Below are positions 33,401 through 39,730 of a DNA stretch of 64,000 nucleotides, piece after piece. The notes below the pieces were generated by a model. The model was not told the DNA's origin, did no database searches, and was given only the letters and a program-made list of their open reading frames with translations. Source of the stretch: CATQHQ01 sp965243805. Lineage in GTDB: Bacteria > Gemmatimonadota > Gemmatimonadetes > Longimicrobiales > Gaopeijiaceae. The stretch is from NCBI GenBank assembly GCA_965243805.1, contig OZ251577.1:434001-498000 (forward strand), written 5' to 3'. The position numbers were made by a program, and so were the translations under genes. The stretch's first letter is position 1. Every line of letters begins with the position of its first letter.

Positions 33401-34263
33401 TAAGGCACGAACGCCGTGTTCGTCAGTTCCGCCCCGCTCAACCCGTCCGCGTCCATGTCGTTCCACTGCACGACGTAGCGGAGGATGGAGTTGGCTCCAG
33501 TTATACTGATGTGGTTCGCTTCCCGGACGTTGGCGCCGATCGTTATCGGTGCCCTCACGCTGTTCCAATTGTGCCATGCTGCGCGCCACGGACCGTTGTT
33601 TCTGCTCCACGTCACCGTGAGTTGGATCGTGTCGCCGTTCGCGTAGGTGTTGCCGCTGGGCGGGCTGTTCAGCGCCACGCCTGTGATGCCGTCGTTGCGG
33701 CTGCCGATGACCGTTGTCGTTACCCTGCGGGTCATATCGTTGGTGAACGCGTGCATCCCCAAGGCCAAGGTCGCCGCAGCGCCGCCGCTGGTCGCGGTGA
33801 TCGCGCCGCCGCTCAGCTTCAGCGCGTCCGCCGCGATGCTGAGCCCGTCCGAATCCTCGTCGCCCTTGAAGACTTCGTAAACGAACACCAGCGTGTCCGT
33901 CCCCGTGCCCGAGGCGTACTCCGCGAAGCATGTGGTGCACGTTCCGATCCCCAGCACCACATGCGGCGTGCCCGTCACGTTCACCGAATCGCTGAATGCC
34001 ACCGAGACCCGGATCTTCTCGGTGAGCCAGAAGAACTGGGTGTTCTGCTCGTTAGTGCCAGTCTTGTCGGCGAAGTTCGGCGAGTTCACCGACAGCCCCG
34101 TCACCGTCGGGGCCTGGGCCGCGAGGTCGCCCGCGATCCCGACGAGGCCCGCCAGCACGACGGCGACGACTCCGGCGGCCCGAGCCGCCACGCGGCCGAA
34201 CGTCATGGACGGAGCCGAGAGCGCAGGAAGAAACGGGGGGGGGGGGGGGGGGGTAGAGTTCAT
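27436..34263 (-). CDS. Giant autotransporter B with Ig-like and cadherin-like repeats, in-frame poly-proline leader
   Basis: Paralogue of autotransporter A with the same order: signal peptide, seven Ig-like repeats, six cadherin-like repeats with Asp/Asn linkers (MNVNDPPAF, DENEAPAF), an Ig-like domain, Gly/Ala-rich linker and a C-terminal beta-barrel ending GFK. From ATG 34263 it has 2275 residues: MNSTPPPPPPFLPALSAPS precedes the second Met (34206), where a normal signal peptide begins (MTFGRVAARAAG). With 19 C the leader is in frame, so this copy is ON for the long form. Similarity to A is near identity from repeat 3 to the C-terminus, but the first two repeats (~residues 20-260) differ strongly. 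Surface adhesion or recognition is inferred. Confidence 0.9.
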   Translation of the reverse strand: MNSTPPPPPPFLPALSAPSMTFGRVAARAAGVVAVVLAGLVGIAGDLAAQAPTVTGLSVNSPNFADKTGTNEQNTQFFWLTEKIRVSVAFSDSVNVTGTPHVVLGIGTCTTCFAEYASGTGTDTLVFVYEVFKGDEDSDGLSIAADALKLSGGAITATSGGAAATLALGMHAFTNDMTRRVTTTVIGSRNDGITGVALNSPPSGNTYANGDTIQLTVTWSRNNGPWRAAWHNWNSVRAPITIGANVREANHISITGANSILRYVVQWNDMDADGLSGAELTNTAFVPYVSSKFGHHAIVNSANHKVDGNLGPASVIGLTLNSPADSTYVPGDVIEATVEFNKAVDVTGTPQLALGLNTGTVQAEYASGSGSSRLVFGYTVAPSDQDFNGVSVVANALTLNSGTITTAGSTTENAFLTLGDAVVMNSPAHRVAASRAWVSDLSLNDPIAASTYELDDTIVATVRFARTVNVDVTGGTPQLGLGIGANTRQAEYVSGTGTASLVFRYVVQSTDTDADGISVADAALGLNGGTITVSGSGAAAVLWLAAHSFTDDANYKTSGTRTAAAVSGLSIASSPLDQTYAASEQIEVDVTFNRPVNVVTTGGTPQLALDIGGTPRPAEYASGTGTRTLRFSYTAVAADIDNDGIEVAAGALTLNSGAINDGRDASLAASLGLGTHALTTPQAGHKVNGTIAPASVNTVLITSEPATGDTYGLGERITFYVGFDREVAVTGAPQLELEMTGRLRQARYVSGSGTELLTFEYWVQGAGSGGAGPGGEDQTTAGISVSAGALTLNGGTIKNVMHPERGFDASLDITGHEIAADADHKVDGTIVVAPVVMSARVASTPRGASYRAGEQIEVEVTFSRAVAVTGVPRLALVIGNARRMAAYVSGSGTGRLLFRYRVVPADSDSDGFSVPEDALEVGAGAAIVIAGGSAVADVVLGSAALEDVEGQGVTGGGGTDPYFGAAEYEFELVEDVAGPVVVGEVAAEDPFGGEVTYELGDGSEGLFEVDARSGEVTYVGEGEDAEVRSNYVMEVRALAGDGRVGRAVVRVLVMNVNDPPAFVMERFEFGLPENAVGPMAVGVAQAVDLDEGDTLRYALESDGGAGDLFELDVATGEVTYVGAGEDYEAADGAKSWELTVSATDLAGLRVEAVVAVLLRDENEAPAFADTAYAFGLAENAAGPVLLGKVAAVDPDAGDRARYALAEGDAERFEVVAASGVVRYVGAGEDAESESARWELVVRATDGGGLTADVRVEVTVMDENEPPVFGAERYEWELNEGVVGPVALGMVAAVDADAADTVRYLLAGTESERFEVDAATGEVRYAGPGEDYETGPTSWEFTVVAVDRTGLSAATTAMVTLLNVNEAPVFADSAYAFELSENAPGPMALGMVEATDEDEGDVVKYSLADGDAGRFEVDGASGEVRYVGAGEDYESGPPEYVLVVQATDAGGLADTASVTVAVLNENEAPAFADSAYGFELSENARGPVLLGQTEATDPDEGDALTYSLAEGDAGRFQVDAGTGEVRYVGTGEDYEAGPTSFALTVRVEDAGGLADEARATVELLDENEGPEAVGAMAPKMLEAYGAAAEEDLAPYFRDPDGDALSYAAESSSPGVATASVTAGGRLSIAPQALGVATVTVTASDPGGLTATQQVQVTVEPSRSERARTLQMALTAFGRSLGAETVDAIGGRLSLESSSGGSHVNLGGRSLDCGAFGGGPGGPGGQQCGIGDLARSASSLLGMQFTAPRAAGAGLAGGAGGAHLDMAALLFGDGAMRGHSAMGGPGAMDATGGFGGGGGAYTGQQEGADRIGRGSIGFDPLSGGDLLTRSSFQLSFGGNDAGSPASTAAGGPASATGADASASGADATGAPDDAAPQASPSRSGWTLWGQANGSEFESAPNDGLLLEGGTRSIYAGLDYRFGSGLLLGLAGSRSALDSEFTSRHNGTGTVDARLTSLYPYLHWSPRQGLGLWGLVGAGRGSADLTETVGGRFSTDIQMRMAALGARQELIGPLALRADAFTVRIESDAAVDLAGVTAMAQRVRFAPELSGQWAVGEGAALQGRLDLGGRWDGGDAESGLGAEAGATLGFAHMATGLSVEARGRALVAHQTSAFREWGAGFAVRLQPGRDQGGLSFSLEPTWGDGLGGAQSLWQAQAGFAPHQPAPLGDPTAPQAAATPGWTPDRLAMEVGWGVVLPGGAQVTPFGRWSRDGASGYRLNAGTRWALLGDEPAAASGPSASARTARHLRFAIDLFGEQVASDLQPTERRLGLQGRIGFK
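34235..34253. repeat. Poly-G/poly-C homopolymer tract, 19 bases, in autotransporter B
   Basis: Nineteen G on the plus strand within codons 4-10 of the long form of autotransporter B. The segment between tract and second ATG is 28 bases here and 36 in copy A, so equal tract lengths give opposite reading-frame states in the two genes. Confidence 0.9.
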
Positions 34264-34344
34264 CGGCTGGCTCGATGCTGACTGCAAGGTTGGCGGTTGA
34301 CTTGGCTAATGGCTAATGTTAACTAACCGGGGGGGACACGCCCG

Positions 34345-34680
34345 TCAACTGGAGGTGCCCGGTTCTGCCGTCGGACGGAACTCCTTGCGGCGCTGGCGGT
34401 CCCGCTTGAGGAGGCGCTTGACGTGTTGGTCGAGTTCGTCCATCGCGGCGCGGAAGGTGGACCCCTGGCCCTTGGCCACGACGGGCTCGCGGCGCGGTCT
34501 GGAGACGATCGCCTCGGCGCAGCAGAAGCGGCCCTCGGGCTGGAAGACGAAGTGGACGTCCATGACCGCCGGATCGAAGCGGGGCCATCGCTGGGAGAGG
34601 CTGGCGGCCCGCTCCCGGTCGGCGTCGGTGATCTCGCAGCCGTGGGCGGTGATGCGCAGCGTCGGCTCGCGGGTAGTCAC
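34345..34680 (-). CDS. hpf: Ribosome hibernation promoting factor / RaiA-like, short form
   Basis: A 111-residue protein binding the 30S decoding region to make dormant 100S or inactive 70S ribosomes. Seen: LRITAHGCEITDADRERA at the start, the beta strand MDVHFVFQPEGR, and the basic C-terminal helix MDELDQHVKRLLKRDRQRRK typical of HPF. GTG 34680 is preferred over the in-frame ATG at 34701 because AGGAGG lies inside that extension, 9 bases ahead of the GTG. The C-terminal dimerisation domain of long HPF is absent. The 80 bases between its stop and autotransporter B include a 43-bp stretch shared with the dusB 3' end. Confidence 0.8.
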   Translation of the reverse strand: MTTREPTLRITAHGCEITDADRERAASLSQRWPRFDPAVMDVHFVFQPEGRFCCAEAIVSRPRREPVVAKGQGSTFRAAMDELDQHVKRLLKRDRQRRKEFRPTAEPGTSS

Positions 34681-34706
34681 GTTGCTCGTCCTCCTATTCA
34701 TGCATG

Positions 34707-34741
34707 GACTTGGAATCTAGCCCATGACTTGGAATCTAGCC
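34707..34741. repeat. 16-bp direct repeat between glycosyltransferase and hpf
   Basis: GACTTGGAATCTAGCC at 34707-34722 and again at 34726-34741 (period 19). On the minus strand the downstream copy contains the TAG stop of the glycosyltransferase gene, so the repeat duplicated the gene end. Confidence 0.85.
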
Positions 34742-35854
34742 GTCTGACGCCACGGACTCCAGGATGCGTTCGAAGGCGTCCGCTGCCCGGTCCCAGGTGA
34801 AGCTCTCGGCCATCGACCGGGCGGCGCGGCCCATCTCGTCCCTGACGCCGGGCTCCAGGAAGCGAGCCAGCGCGGCGGCCAGGGCGTCTATGTCGCCATG
34901 GGGCACCAGCAATCCTGTTTCGCCGTGGCGGACCGTCTCCCGCAGCCCCGGCGAGTCCGATGCCACGGTGGGAGTGGCGCACGCCGACGCCTCGATGCTG
35001 GCGATCCCCCAACCCTCCTTTGGGGAGGTGAGTGCGTGGACCCATGCCTTCGACAGCAGCTCGCGCTTCTGGTCCTCGGAGACGAAGCCCGCAAAGCGAA
35101 CTCGGTCGGCCATGCCGAGGCGAGCCGCCGTTTGCTCCAACTCTGGGCGGGCGCGGCCCTTGCCCGCGACGACGACGTTCAGCGGCGTTCCCGACTCGAT
35201 CAGCCGAGCCACGGCCTGGAAGATCAGATCGACCCGCTTGTACTTCTGGAGCCGACCCAGGAAGACCACCGTCGGCTCGGGGAAGCGCTGCGGCGACGGC
35301 CACAGGCGGTCCAGGTCCACGCCGTTGCGGACGACTTGGACTCGGGAGGCGTCCAGTCCTCGACGCGACAGGTCGTCTCGTGTGCTCTCGGAGACGGCCA
35401 CGCAGGGGAGCCCCCGGTACGCCGTCGGGATGACCCGCTCCATGAGCCATGTGGCACCCGCCAGCGTCCAGTTGGCCTCGCGGAAGGCGGTGGCGCCGAA
35501 GAGGTGGTGCACCAGCAGGAGGCAGGCGGGAGCCCGGGACCAGAGGGGAGCCAGCATGGGGACCTTGTTCAGGTCTTCCACCACCACGTCGAAGGGACGG
35601 TCCGCTAGGCTGCGCTCGTAGTGGAGGGGTCCGGCGATGCTGAAGGTGTAACGTCGGCCCACCCGGTGAACCTGGATGCCGTCCACGTCGGCCACGGGCT
35701 CGCACGAGGGCCAGCCTGAGCACAGCAGGGTGACGTGGTGCCCGCGCTGGACGAGACGGCCGAAGACCTGGTGGAGGTGCTCCTCGGCCCCGCCCGCCGA
35801 CGGGTTGCAGCGGTCCTGCCAGTTGACGACGAGGATGCGGAGCGGCCGGCTCAC
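34736..35854 (-). CDS. Glycosyltransferase family 4
   Basis: A 372-residue GT-B fold retaining glycosyltransferase. N-terminal Rossmann part: ILVVNWQDRCNPSAGGAEEH, with the GGAE loop. C-terminal donor-binding part: VVFLGRLQKYKRVDLIFQA, and the E-x7-E signature SPKEGWGIASIEASACATPT. Such enzymes transfer sugars from nucleotide donors in surface polysaccharide or glycolipid synthesis; the acceptor cannot be read from sequence. ATG 35854 overlaps the nusB stop by 4 bases. It ends the long operon that begins with argS. Confidence 0.92.
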   Translation of the reverse strand: MSRPLRILVVNWQDRCNPSAGGAEEHLHQVFGRLVQRGHHVTLLCSGWPSCEPVADVDGIQVHRVGRRYTFSIAGPLHYERSLADRPFDVVVEDLNKVPMLAPLWSRAPACLLLVHHLFGATAFREANWTLAGATWLMERVIPTAYRGLPCVAVSESTRDDLSRRGLDASRVQVVRNGVDLDRLWPSPQRFPEPTVVFLGRLQKYKRVDLIFQAVARLIESGTPLNVVVAGKGRARPELEQTAARLGMADRVRFAGFVSEDQKRELLSKAWVHALTSPKEGWGIASIEASACATPTVASDSPGLRETVRHGETGLLVPHGDIDALAAALARFLEPGVRDEMGRAARSMAESFTWDRAADAFERILESVASDG

Positions 35855-36297
35855 CGCGTTTCACCGCTGGCCGTCCGGTAGACTCGGTCCAGAACGCCGT
35901 TGACGAAGCGCGAGGAGTCGTCGCCCCCGTAGCGCTGGGCCAGTCGGACTGCTTCCTGGATCGCCACTCGGCCCGGGACTTCGTCGATGCAGATGATCTC
36001 GGTCGTGCCGACGCGCAGGATGCCCCTGTCCATGAGGGAGAGGCGGTCGAGCCGCCAGTTGTCCATGGCGGAGGCGACGGCGGCGTCGATCCGGTCGCGG
36101 TTTTCGGCGAAGACGCGCACCAGCCGTTCCAGGTAGGGAAGTCGGCGGGGGGAGACGTTCCGCCGTTCCAGCGTCGCGTCCAGGGCACGCTCCATGGTGA
36201 AGGGGTCGCCCTCTGCTTCCCATCGGTAGTGGACCTGGAGGAACCACGCTCGGGTCCGGCTTCGGTCGCGGCGTTCCTGGCGGCTGAGCGGCTCCAA
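35851..36297 (-). CDS. nusB: Transcription antitermination factor NusB
   Basis: A 148-residue all-helical protein that forms the boxA RNA-binding complex with S10 during rRNA antitermination. Seen: SRTRAWFLQVHYRWEAEG at the N-terminus, and the family core RLSLMDRGILRVGTTEIICI, VAIQEAVRLAQRYGGDDSSR, FVNGVLDRVY. It follows ribH by 2 bases, the conserved ribH-nusB pair seen in many bacteria. Confidence 0.95.
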   Translation of the reverse strand: MEPLSRQERRDRSRTRAWFLQVHYRWEAEGDPFTMERALDATLERRNVSPRRLPYLERLVRVFAENRDRIDAAVASAMDNWRLDRLSLMDRGILRVGTTEIICIDEVPGRVAIQEAVRLAQRYGGDDSSRFVNGVLDRVYRTASGETR

Positions 36298-36299
36298 GA

Positions 36300-36737
36300 T
36301 CAGGACGACCTGGGCAGAGCGAGCATCTCGAAGGCTACGTCGGCGAACGCGGCGCCCTTGTTGGCTCCGTCGGGGTCGGCGCGCTCCATCGCCTGTTCCG
36401 GAGTGTCGGTGGCCAGCACGCCGAAGACGACGGGGATGGGGGAGGAGAGCGCGACCCGTCCCAGCCCGTCATTGGCCTGTCCCGCCACCAAGTCGAAGTG
36501 GGCGGTCTCGCCTCGGATCACGCAGCCGATGGCGATCAGGGCGTCATGCTCACCGGAGTGGACGATCCGTTGGGCGGCCTGGGGAAGCTCCCACGAGCCG
36601 GGCACTCTGTAGACGGTGATCCGCTCCTCGGGAACGCCTTGAGCGAGCAGGCGGCTCCGGGCACCATCCAGCAACGCTTCGGTGACCATGCTGTTGAAGC
36701 GCGCGACCAGGAGAGCCACGCGGGGCGGGTCGCTCAC
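36300..36737 (-). CDS. ribH: 6,7-dimethyl-8-ribityllumazine synthase
   Basis: Condenses 5-amino-6-ribitylamino-uracil with dihydroxybutanone phosphate; icosahedral assembly is usual. A 145-residue protein with VALLVARFNSMVTEALLDGA, YRVPGSWELPQAAQRI and ALIAIGCVIRGETAHFDLV (substrate loop with the catalytic His). ATG 36737 overlaps the ribBA-like stop by 4 bases. Confidence 0.95.
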   Translation of the reverse strand: MSDPPRVALLVARFNSMVTEALLDGARSRLLAQGVPEERITVYRVPGSWELPQAAQRIVHSGEHDALIAIGCVIRGETAHFDLVAGQANDGLGRVALSSPIPVVFGVLATDTPEQAMERADPDGANKGAAFADVAFEMLALPRSS

Positions 36738-37936
36738 GAGGAAGGGCTCCTGGGGTCGGGCGTGGCGGGCGGCGACAGCGGCACGCGGCCAGCGATCTCC
36801 AAGCGGTAGCCATCCAGCCCCACGATATGGCGTGCACTATTGGTCAGCAGCCGGATCGACGCGAGTCCCAGGTCCAGAAGGATCTGCGCGCCGATTCCGT
36901 AATCTCTAAGGGCCTGTCGTTGCGGGGGTTCGGCGGCAGCGGCGGCGGCGGACTCGGAGGCGGGAGCGAGGGAGGCGGGCTGAATGGGCGGGAGGGCTTC
37001 GCCAGCGGCGGCGCGGAGGCGTTCCACCATGCGGTCTCCGACGTGGGACTGCTGGAGGTAGACGACCACGCCTTCGCCTTCGGCCTCGATGCGCTCCATG
37101 GCGGCGGCCAGAAGGTTGCCGTCGGGGTCGTCCAGCGAGGCGAAGGTGTCGCCAAGTGGGTTCTCGGCGTGCATTCGCACCAGTATGCCGGCCTTCCCTT
37201 CTGGCGAGCCCTTGACCAGGGCCAGGTGGACCCGCTCGTCGATCTCCGTGCGGTAGGCGAAGGCGCGGAACTCGCCCCACTGCGTGCGGAGCGGCGCTTC
37301 GACGACCCGCTTCACCAAGCGCTCCCGGGACAGCCGGTAGGCCACAAGCTGCTCGACGGTGACGAACTTGAGGTCGTGGCGGCGGGCCATCGCGTCCAGG
37401 GCGTCGCGCCTGGCCATTGTGCCGTCCTCGTTCAGGATCTCGCAGATGACGCCGGCGGGGGCCAGTCCGGCCAAGCGAGCCAAGTCCACGGCCGCCTCGG
37501 TCTGCCCGACCCGGCGGAGCACGCCGCCCTTGCGCGCCCGGAGCGGGAAGACGTGGCCGGGACGTCGCAGGTCGCCCGGAGTCGACGCCGGGTTCACGAG
37601 GGTCTGCACGGTCTTTGCCCGGTCGTGGGCCGAGATTCCGGTCGTGACGCCGTAGCGCCGATGGGCGTCCACCGACACCGTGAAGGCGGTGCCCTGCGGG
37701 TCGGTGTTGTGGTCCGTCATCAGGGGCAGCTCGAGGGCGTCGGCCCGCTCCGCCGTGAGTGCAACGCAGATCAGGCCGCGGCCGTGGCGGGTCATGAAGT
37801 TGATAAGGTCCGGCGTGGCTTTCTCGGCAGCACACACCAAGTCGCCCTCGTCCTCTCTGTCCTCGTCGTCGGCGACGATGACCAGCTTGCCGTCGGCGAT
37901 TTGGCGGATGGCGTCGGGGATGGAGTCGAGCGGCAT
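36734..37936 (-). CDS. ribBA: DHBP synthase fused to degenerate GTP cyclohydrolase II domain (RibBA/RibBX-like)
   Basis: A 400-residue protein. Residues 1-205 are a 3,4-dihydroxybutanone-4-phosphate synthase domain: DDEDREDEGDLVCAAE, DLRRPGHVFPLRARKGGVL, TEAAVDLARLAG and NEDGTMARR. The His of the usual GHTEA motif, a metal ligand in E. coli RibB, is Gln here (VGQTEA, residue 145). Residues ~206-400 have the GTP cyclohydrolase II fold, but the zinc-binding Cys triad is absent (AENPLGDTFASLDDPDGN where ECLTGD..SLRCDCG is expected), and the RQEGRG-type motif is QQSHVGD. GTP cyclohydrolase II activity is therefore unlikely. Similar inactive RibX domains are known in Proteobacteria. Ala/Pro-rich insertion at ~316-345. 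Operon with ribE and ribH. Confidence 0.9.
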   Translation of the reverse strand: MPLDSIPDAIRQIADGKLVIVADDEDREDEGDLVCAAEKATPDLINFMTRHGRGLICVALTAERADALELPLMTDHNTDPQGTAFTVSVDAHRRYGVTTGISAHDRAKTVQTLVNPASTPGDLRRPGHVFPLRARKGGVLRRVGQTEAAVDLARLAGLAPAGVICEILNEDGTMARRDALDAMARRHDLKFVTVEQLVAYRLSRERLVKRVVEAPLRTQWGEFRAFAYRTEIDERVHLALVKGSPEGKAGILVRMHAENPLGDTFASLDDPDGNLLAAAMERIEAEGEGVVVYLQQSHVGDRMVERLRAAAGEALPPIQPASLAPASESAAAAAAEPPQRQALRDYGIGAQILLDLGLASIRLLTNSARHIVGLDGYRLEIAGRVPLSPPATPDPRSPSS

Positions 37937-37955
37937 GGGGAGCGAGCCCGCTGGC

Positions 37956-38585
37956 TTACGGGTCCAGGTCTCGGGAGTGGGAGCCGCGACGGGAGCGGAG
38001 GAGGCGGTGCACGTACTTTCCCACTAAGTCCGCTTCCACGTTCACGGGGTCGCCGGGCGCGAGCGTCTGGAAGTTGGTGTGTTCCCACGTATGGGGCACG
38101 ATTGCGACTTGGCAAGCCGTCTCGGGGCCGAGTCCGTTCACCGTCAGGCTGACGCCGTTGATGGCGACGGAGCCGTGGAGAACCGTGGTCTCGAACACGC
38201 TCTCGGGAAGGCGGAAGGTCAGGAGGCGGGTCGTCCCCCGGTCCTCGCGCGCTAGAAGGGAGCCGGTTCCGTCCACGTGGCCCTGCACGAGATGGCCGTC
38301 CAGGCGGTCTCCGGCGCGGACGGCGCGCTCCAAGTTGACTCGGGAGCCGGGGCGGTATTTGCCGGCGATGGTGCGCTCCAGGGTCGACGACCCGAGATCG
38401 ACGGCGAAGCTCTGGGGATGGACGAGCGAGCGCACGGTGAGGCAGGCGCCGTCTACCGCCACCGATTGGCCGGGCGTGAGCTCTTGGCCGAAGTCGGCTT
38501 CGATGGACAGGGCTCTGGCGCCTTCCCGCTTCTCGATCTGGGCGACCCGGCCCACAGACTCCACGATGCCGGTGAACAGCGTCAC
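37956..38585 (-). CDS. ribE: Riboflavin synthase, alpha subunit
   Basis: Dismutates two 6,7-dimethyl-8-ribityllumazine molecules to riboflavin. A 209-residue protein with two lumazine-binding barrels: LFTGIVESVGRVAQIEKREG, SVAVDGACLTVRSL, and VQGHVDGTGSLLA, INGVSLTVNGLG. GTG 38585 overlaps the ribD TGA (GTGA). The C-terminal helix VEADLVGKYVHRLLRS is normal and forms the trimer contact. Confidence 0.94.
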   Translation of the reverse strand: MTLFTGIVESVGRVAQIEKREGARALSIEADFGQELTPGQSVAVDGACLTVRSLVHPQSFAVDLGSSTLERTIAGKYRPGSRVNLERAVRAGDRLDGHLVQGHVDGTGSLLAREDRGTTRLLTFRLPESVFETTVLHGSVAINGVSLTVNGLGPETACQVAIVPHTWEHTNFQTLAPGDPVNVEADLVGKYVHRLLRSRRGSHSRDLDP

Positions 38586-39730
38586 GCCTCCCGGTCTAGG
38601 ACGACCAGAGTGTCCGCGCCGAAACGGGCCGGGGCCAGTTGGGCGCGCCAGCCTTGGAGGAGGTGGGCGCCGGTGCGGCCGTTTAGCGCGAAGGCTGGAG
38701 TCGCGTCGGCGCCGAGCAGCTTGGGGGCGACGAAGTAGTAGAGGCGGTCGGCCAAGCCGGCTTCGAGGAAGGCCGTGGCCAGTCGGCCGCCGCCCTCGCA
38801 GAGCACGCTGTCCACGCCGCGCTGGGACAGGGTCCGAAGGGCGGCCGCCAAGTCCAGGCGGGGCAAGTCCAGGCGGGGACGAGGGGAGTGCGGTGTTGCG
38901 GGCGTCTCCACGACCTGGGCTCGGCGGCCCAGCCGTGCGCGCAGGCGGGGGGCGTGGGTTGGGAGCGCGAGGAGGATGGGGGGCGGACCGAGGCGGGAGT
39001 CCAGGGCTCGGGCGTGGGCGGGGAGCTCTCCGCGAGGGTCGAGCAGGACTCGCAGGGGGGGCACGCGGGGCACGATGGGGCCGCGTGCGTCGAGGCGCGG
39101 GTCGTCGGCCTTCCAGGTCCTGGTCCCCACCATGACGGCGTCGAAGCCGGCGCGGAGGCGGTGGACCTCGCGCCGCGCCTCTTCGCCCGTCAGCCAGACG
39201 CGCTTCCCGCCAGCCGGGGCGATCCGCCCGTCCAGGCTCGCGGCCAGCTTGAGCGCGACGAAGGGACGACGGTTCTCTGTCGCGAGGCGGATCGTGCGGT
39301 GACGGCGGAAGAACACGGGGTTCTCCGCCGCCCAATCGCGGGGGTGGCCGCACGGCCCCTCCACGGCTAGGCCTCGGTCTTGCAACCAAGCGCCGCCGCC
39401 GCCCGAGTCGCGACCTGGGTCCGCAGCCCAGTACACCACCCGGGCGACGCCGGCCCGGCGAACGGCCTCGGCGCACGGCGGCGTCTTCCCGTGGTGGGCG
39501 CAGGGCTCCAGGCTGACGTAGAGGGTGGCGCCTCGCGGGTCCGCGGTCTTCGCCAGGGCGATCGTTTCGGCGTGAGGTCCGCCGAACTCTTCGTGCCAAG
39601 CCTCGGCCAGGACCGCGCCGTCCCGAGCGACGACGGCGCCGACCATGGGGTTCGGTTGGACTCGCCCCCAGCCCCTGCGGCCGAGCTCCACGGCGCGGGC
39701 CAGCAGCCGCCGGTCGTGGGGGGCCGTCAA
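38582..39730 (-). CDS. ribD: Bifunctional diaminohydroxyphosphoribosylaminopyrimidine deaminase / reductase
   Basis: Second and third steps of riboflavin synthesis. A 382-residue protein: N-terminal cytidine-deaminase-like zinc domain (HAETIALAKTADPRGATLYV, SLEPCAHHGKTPPC), then a DHFR-like reductase domain (RPFVALKLAASLDGRIAPAG, MVGTRTWKADDPRL, LCEGGGRLATAFLEAGLADR). TTG 39730 is inferred as the start because it overlaps the upstream stop (TTGA) and gives a normal N-terminus; no ATG or GTG is well placed, and no ribosome binding site is seen, so coupling is likely. An Arg/Pro-rich insertion (residues ~265-300) interrupts the reductase domain. Confidence 0.93.
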   Translation of the reverse strand: MTAPHDRRLLARAVELGRRGWGRVQPNPMVGAVVARDGAVLAEAWHEEFGGPHAETIALAKTADPRGATLYVSLEPCAHHGKTPPCAEAVRRAGVARVVYWAADPGRDSGGGGAWLQDRGLAVEGPCGHPRDWAAENPVFFRRHRTIRLATENRRPFVALKLAASLDGRIAPAGGKRVWLTGEEARREVHRLRAGFDAVMVGTRTWKADDPRLDARGPIVPRVPPLRVLLDPRGELPAHARALDSRLGPPPILLALPTHAPRLRARLGRRAQVVETPATPHSPRPRLDLPRLDLAAALRTLSQRGVDSVLCEGGGRLATAFLEAGLADRLYYFVAPKLLGADATPAFALNGRTGAHLLQGWRAQLAPARFGADTLVVLDREA

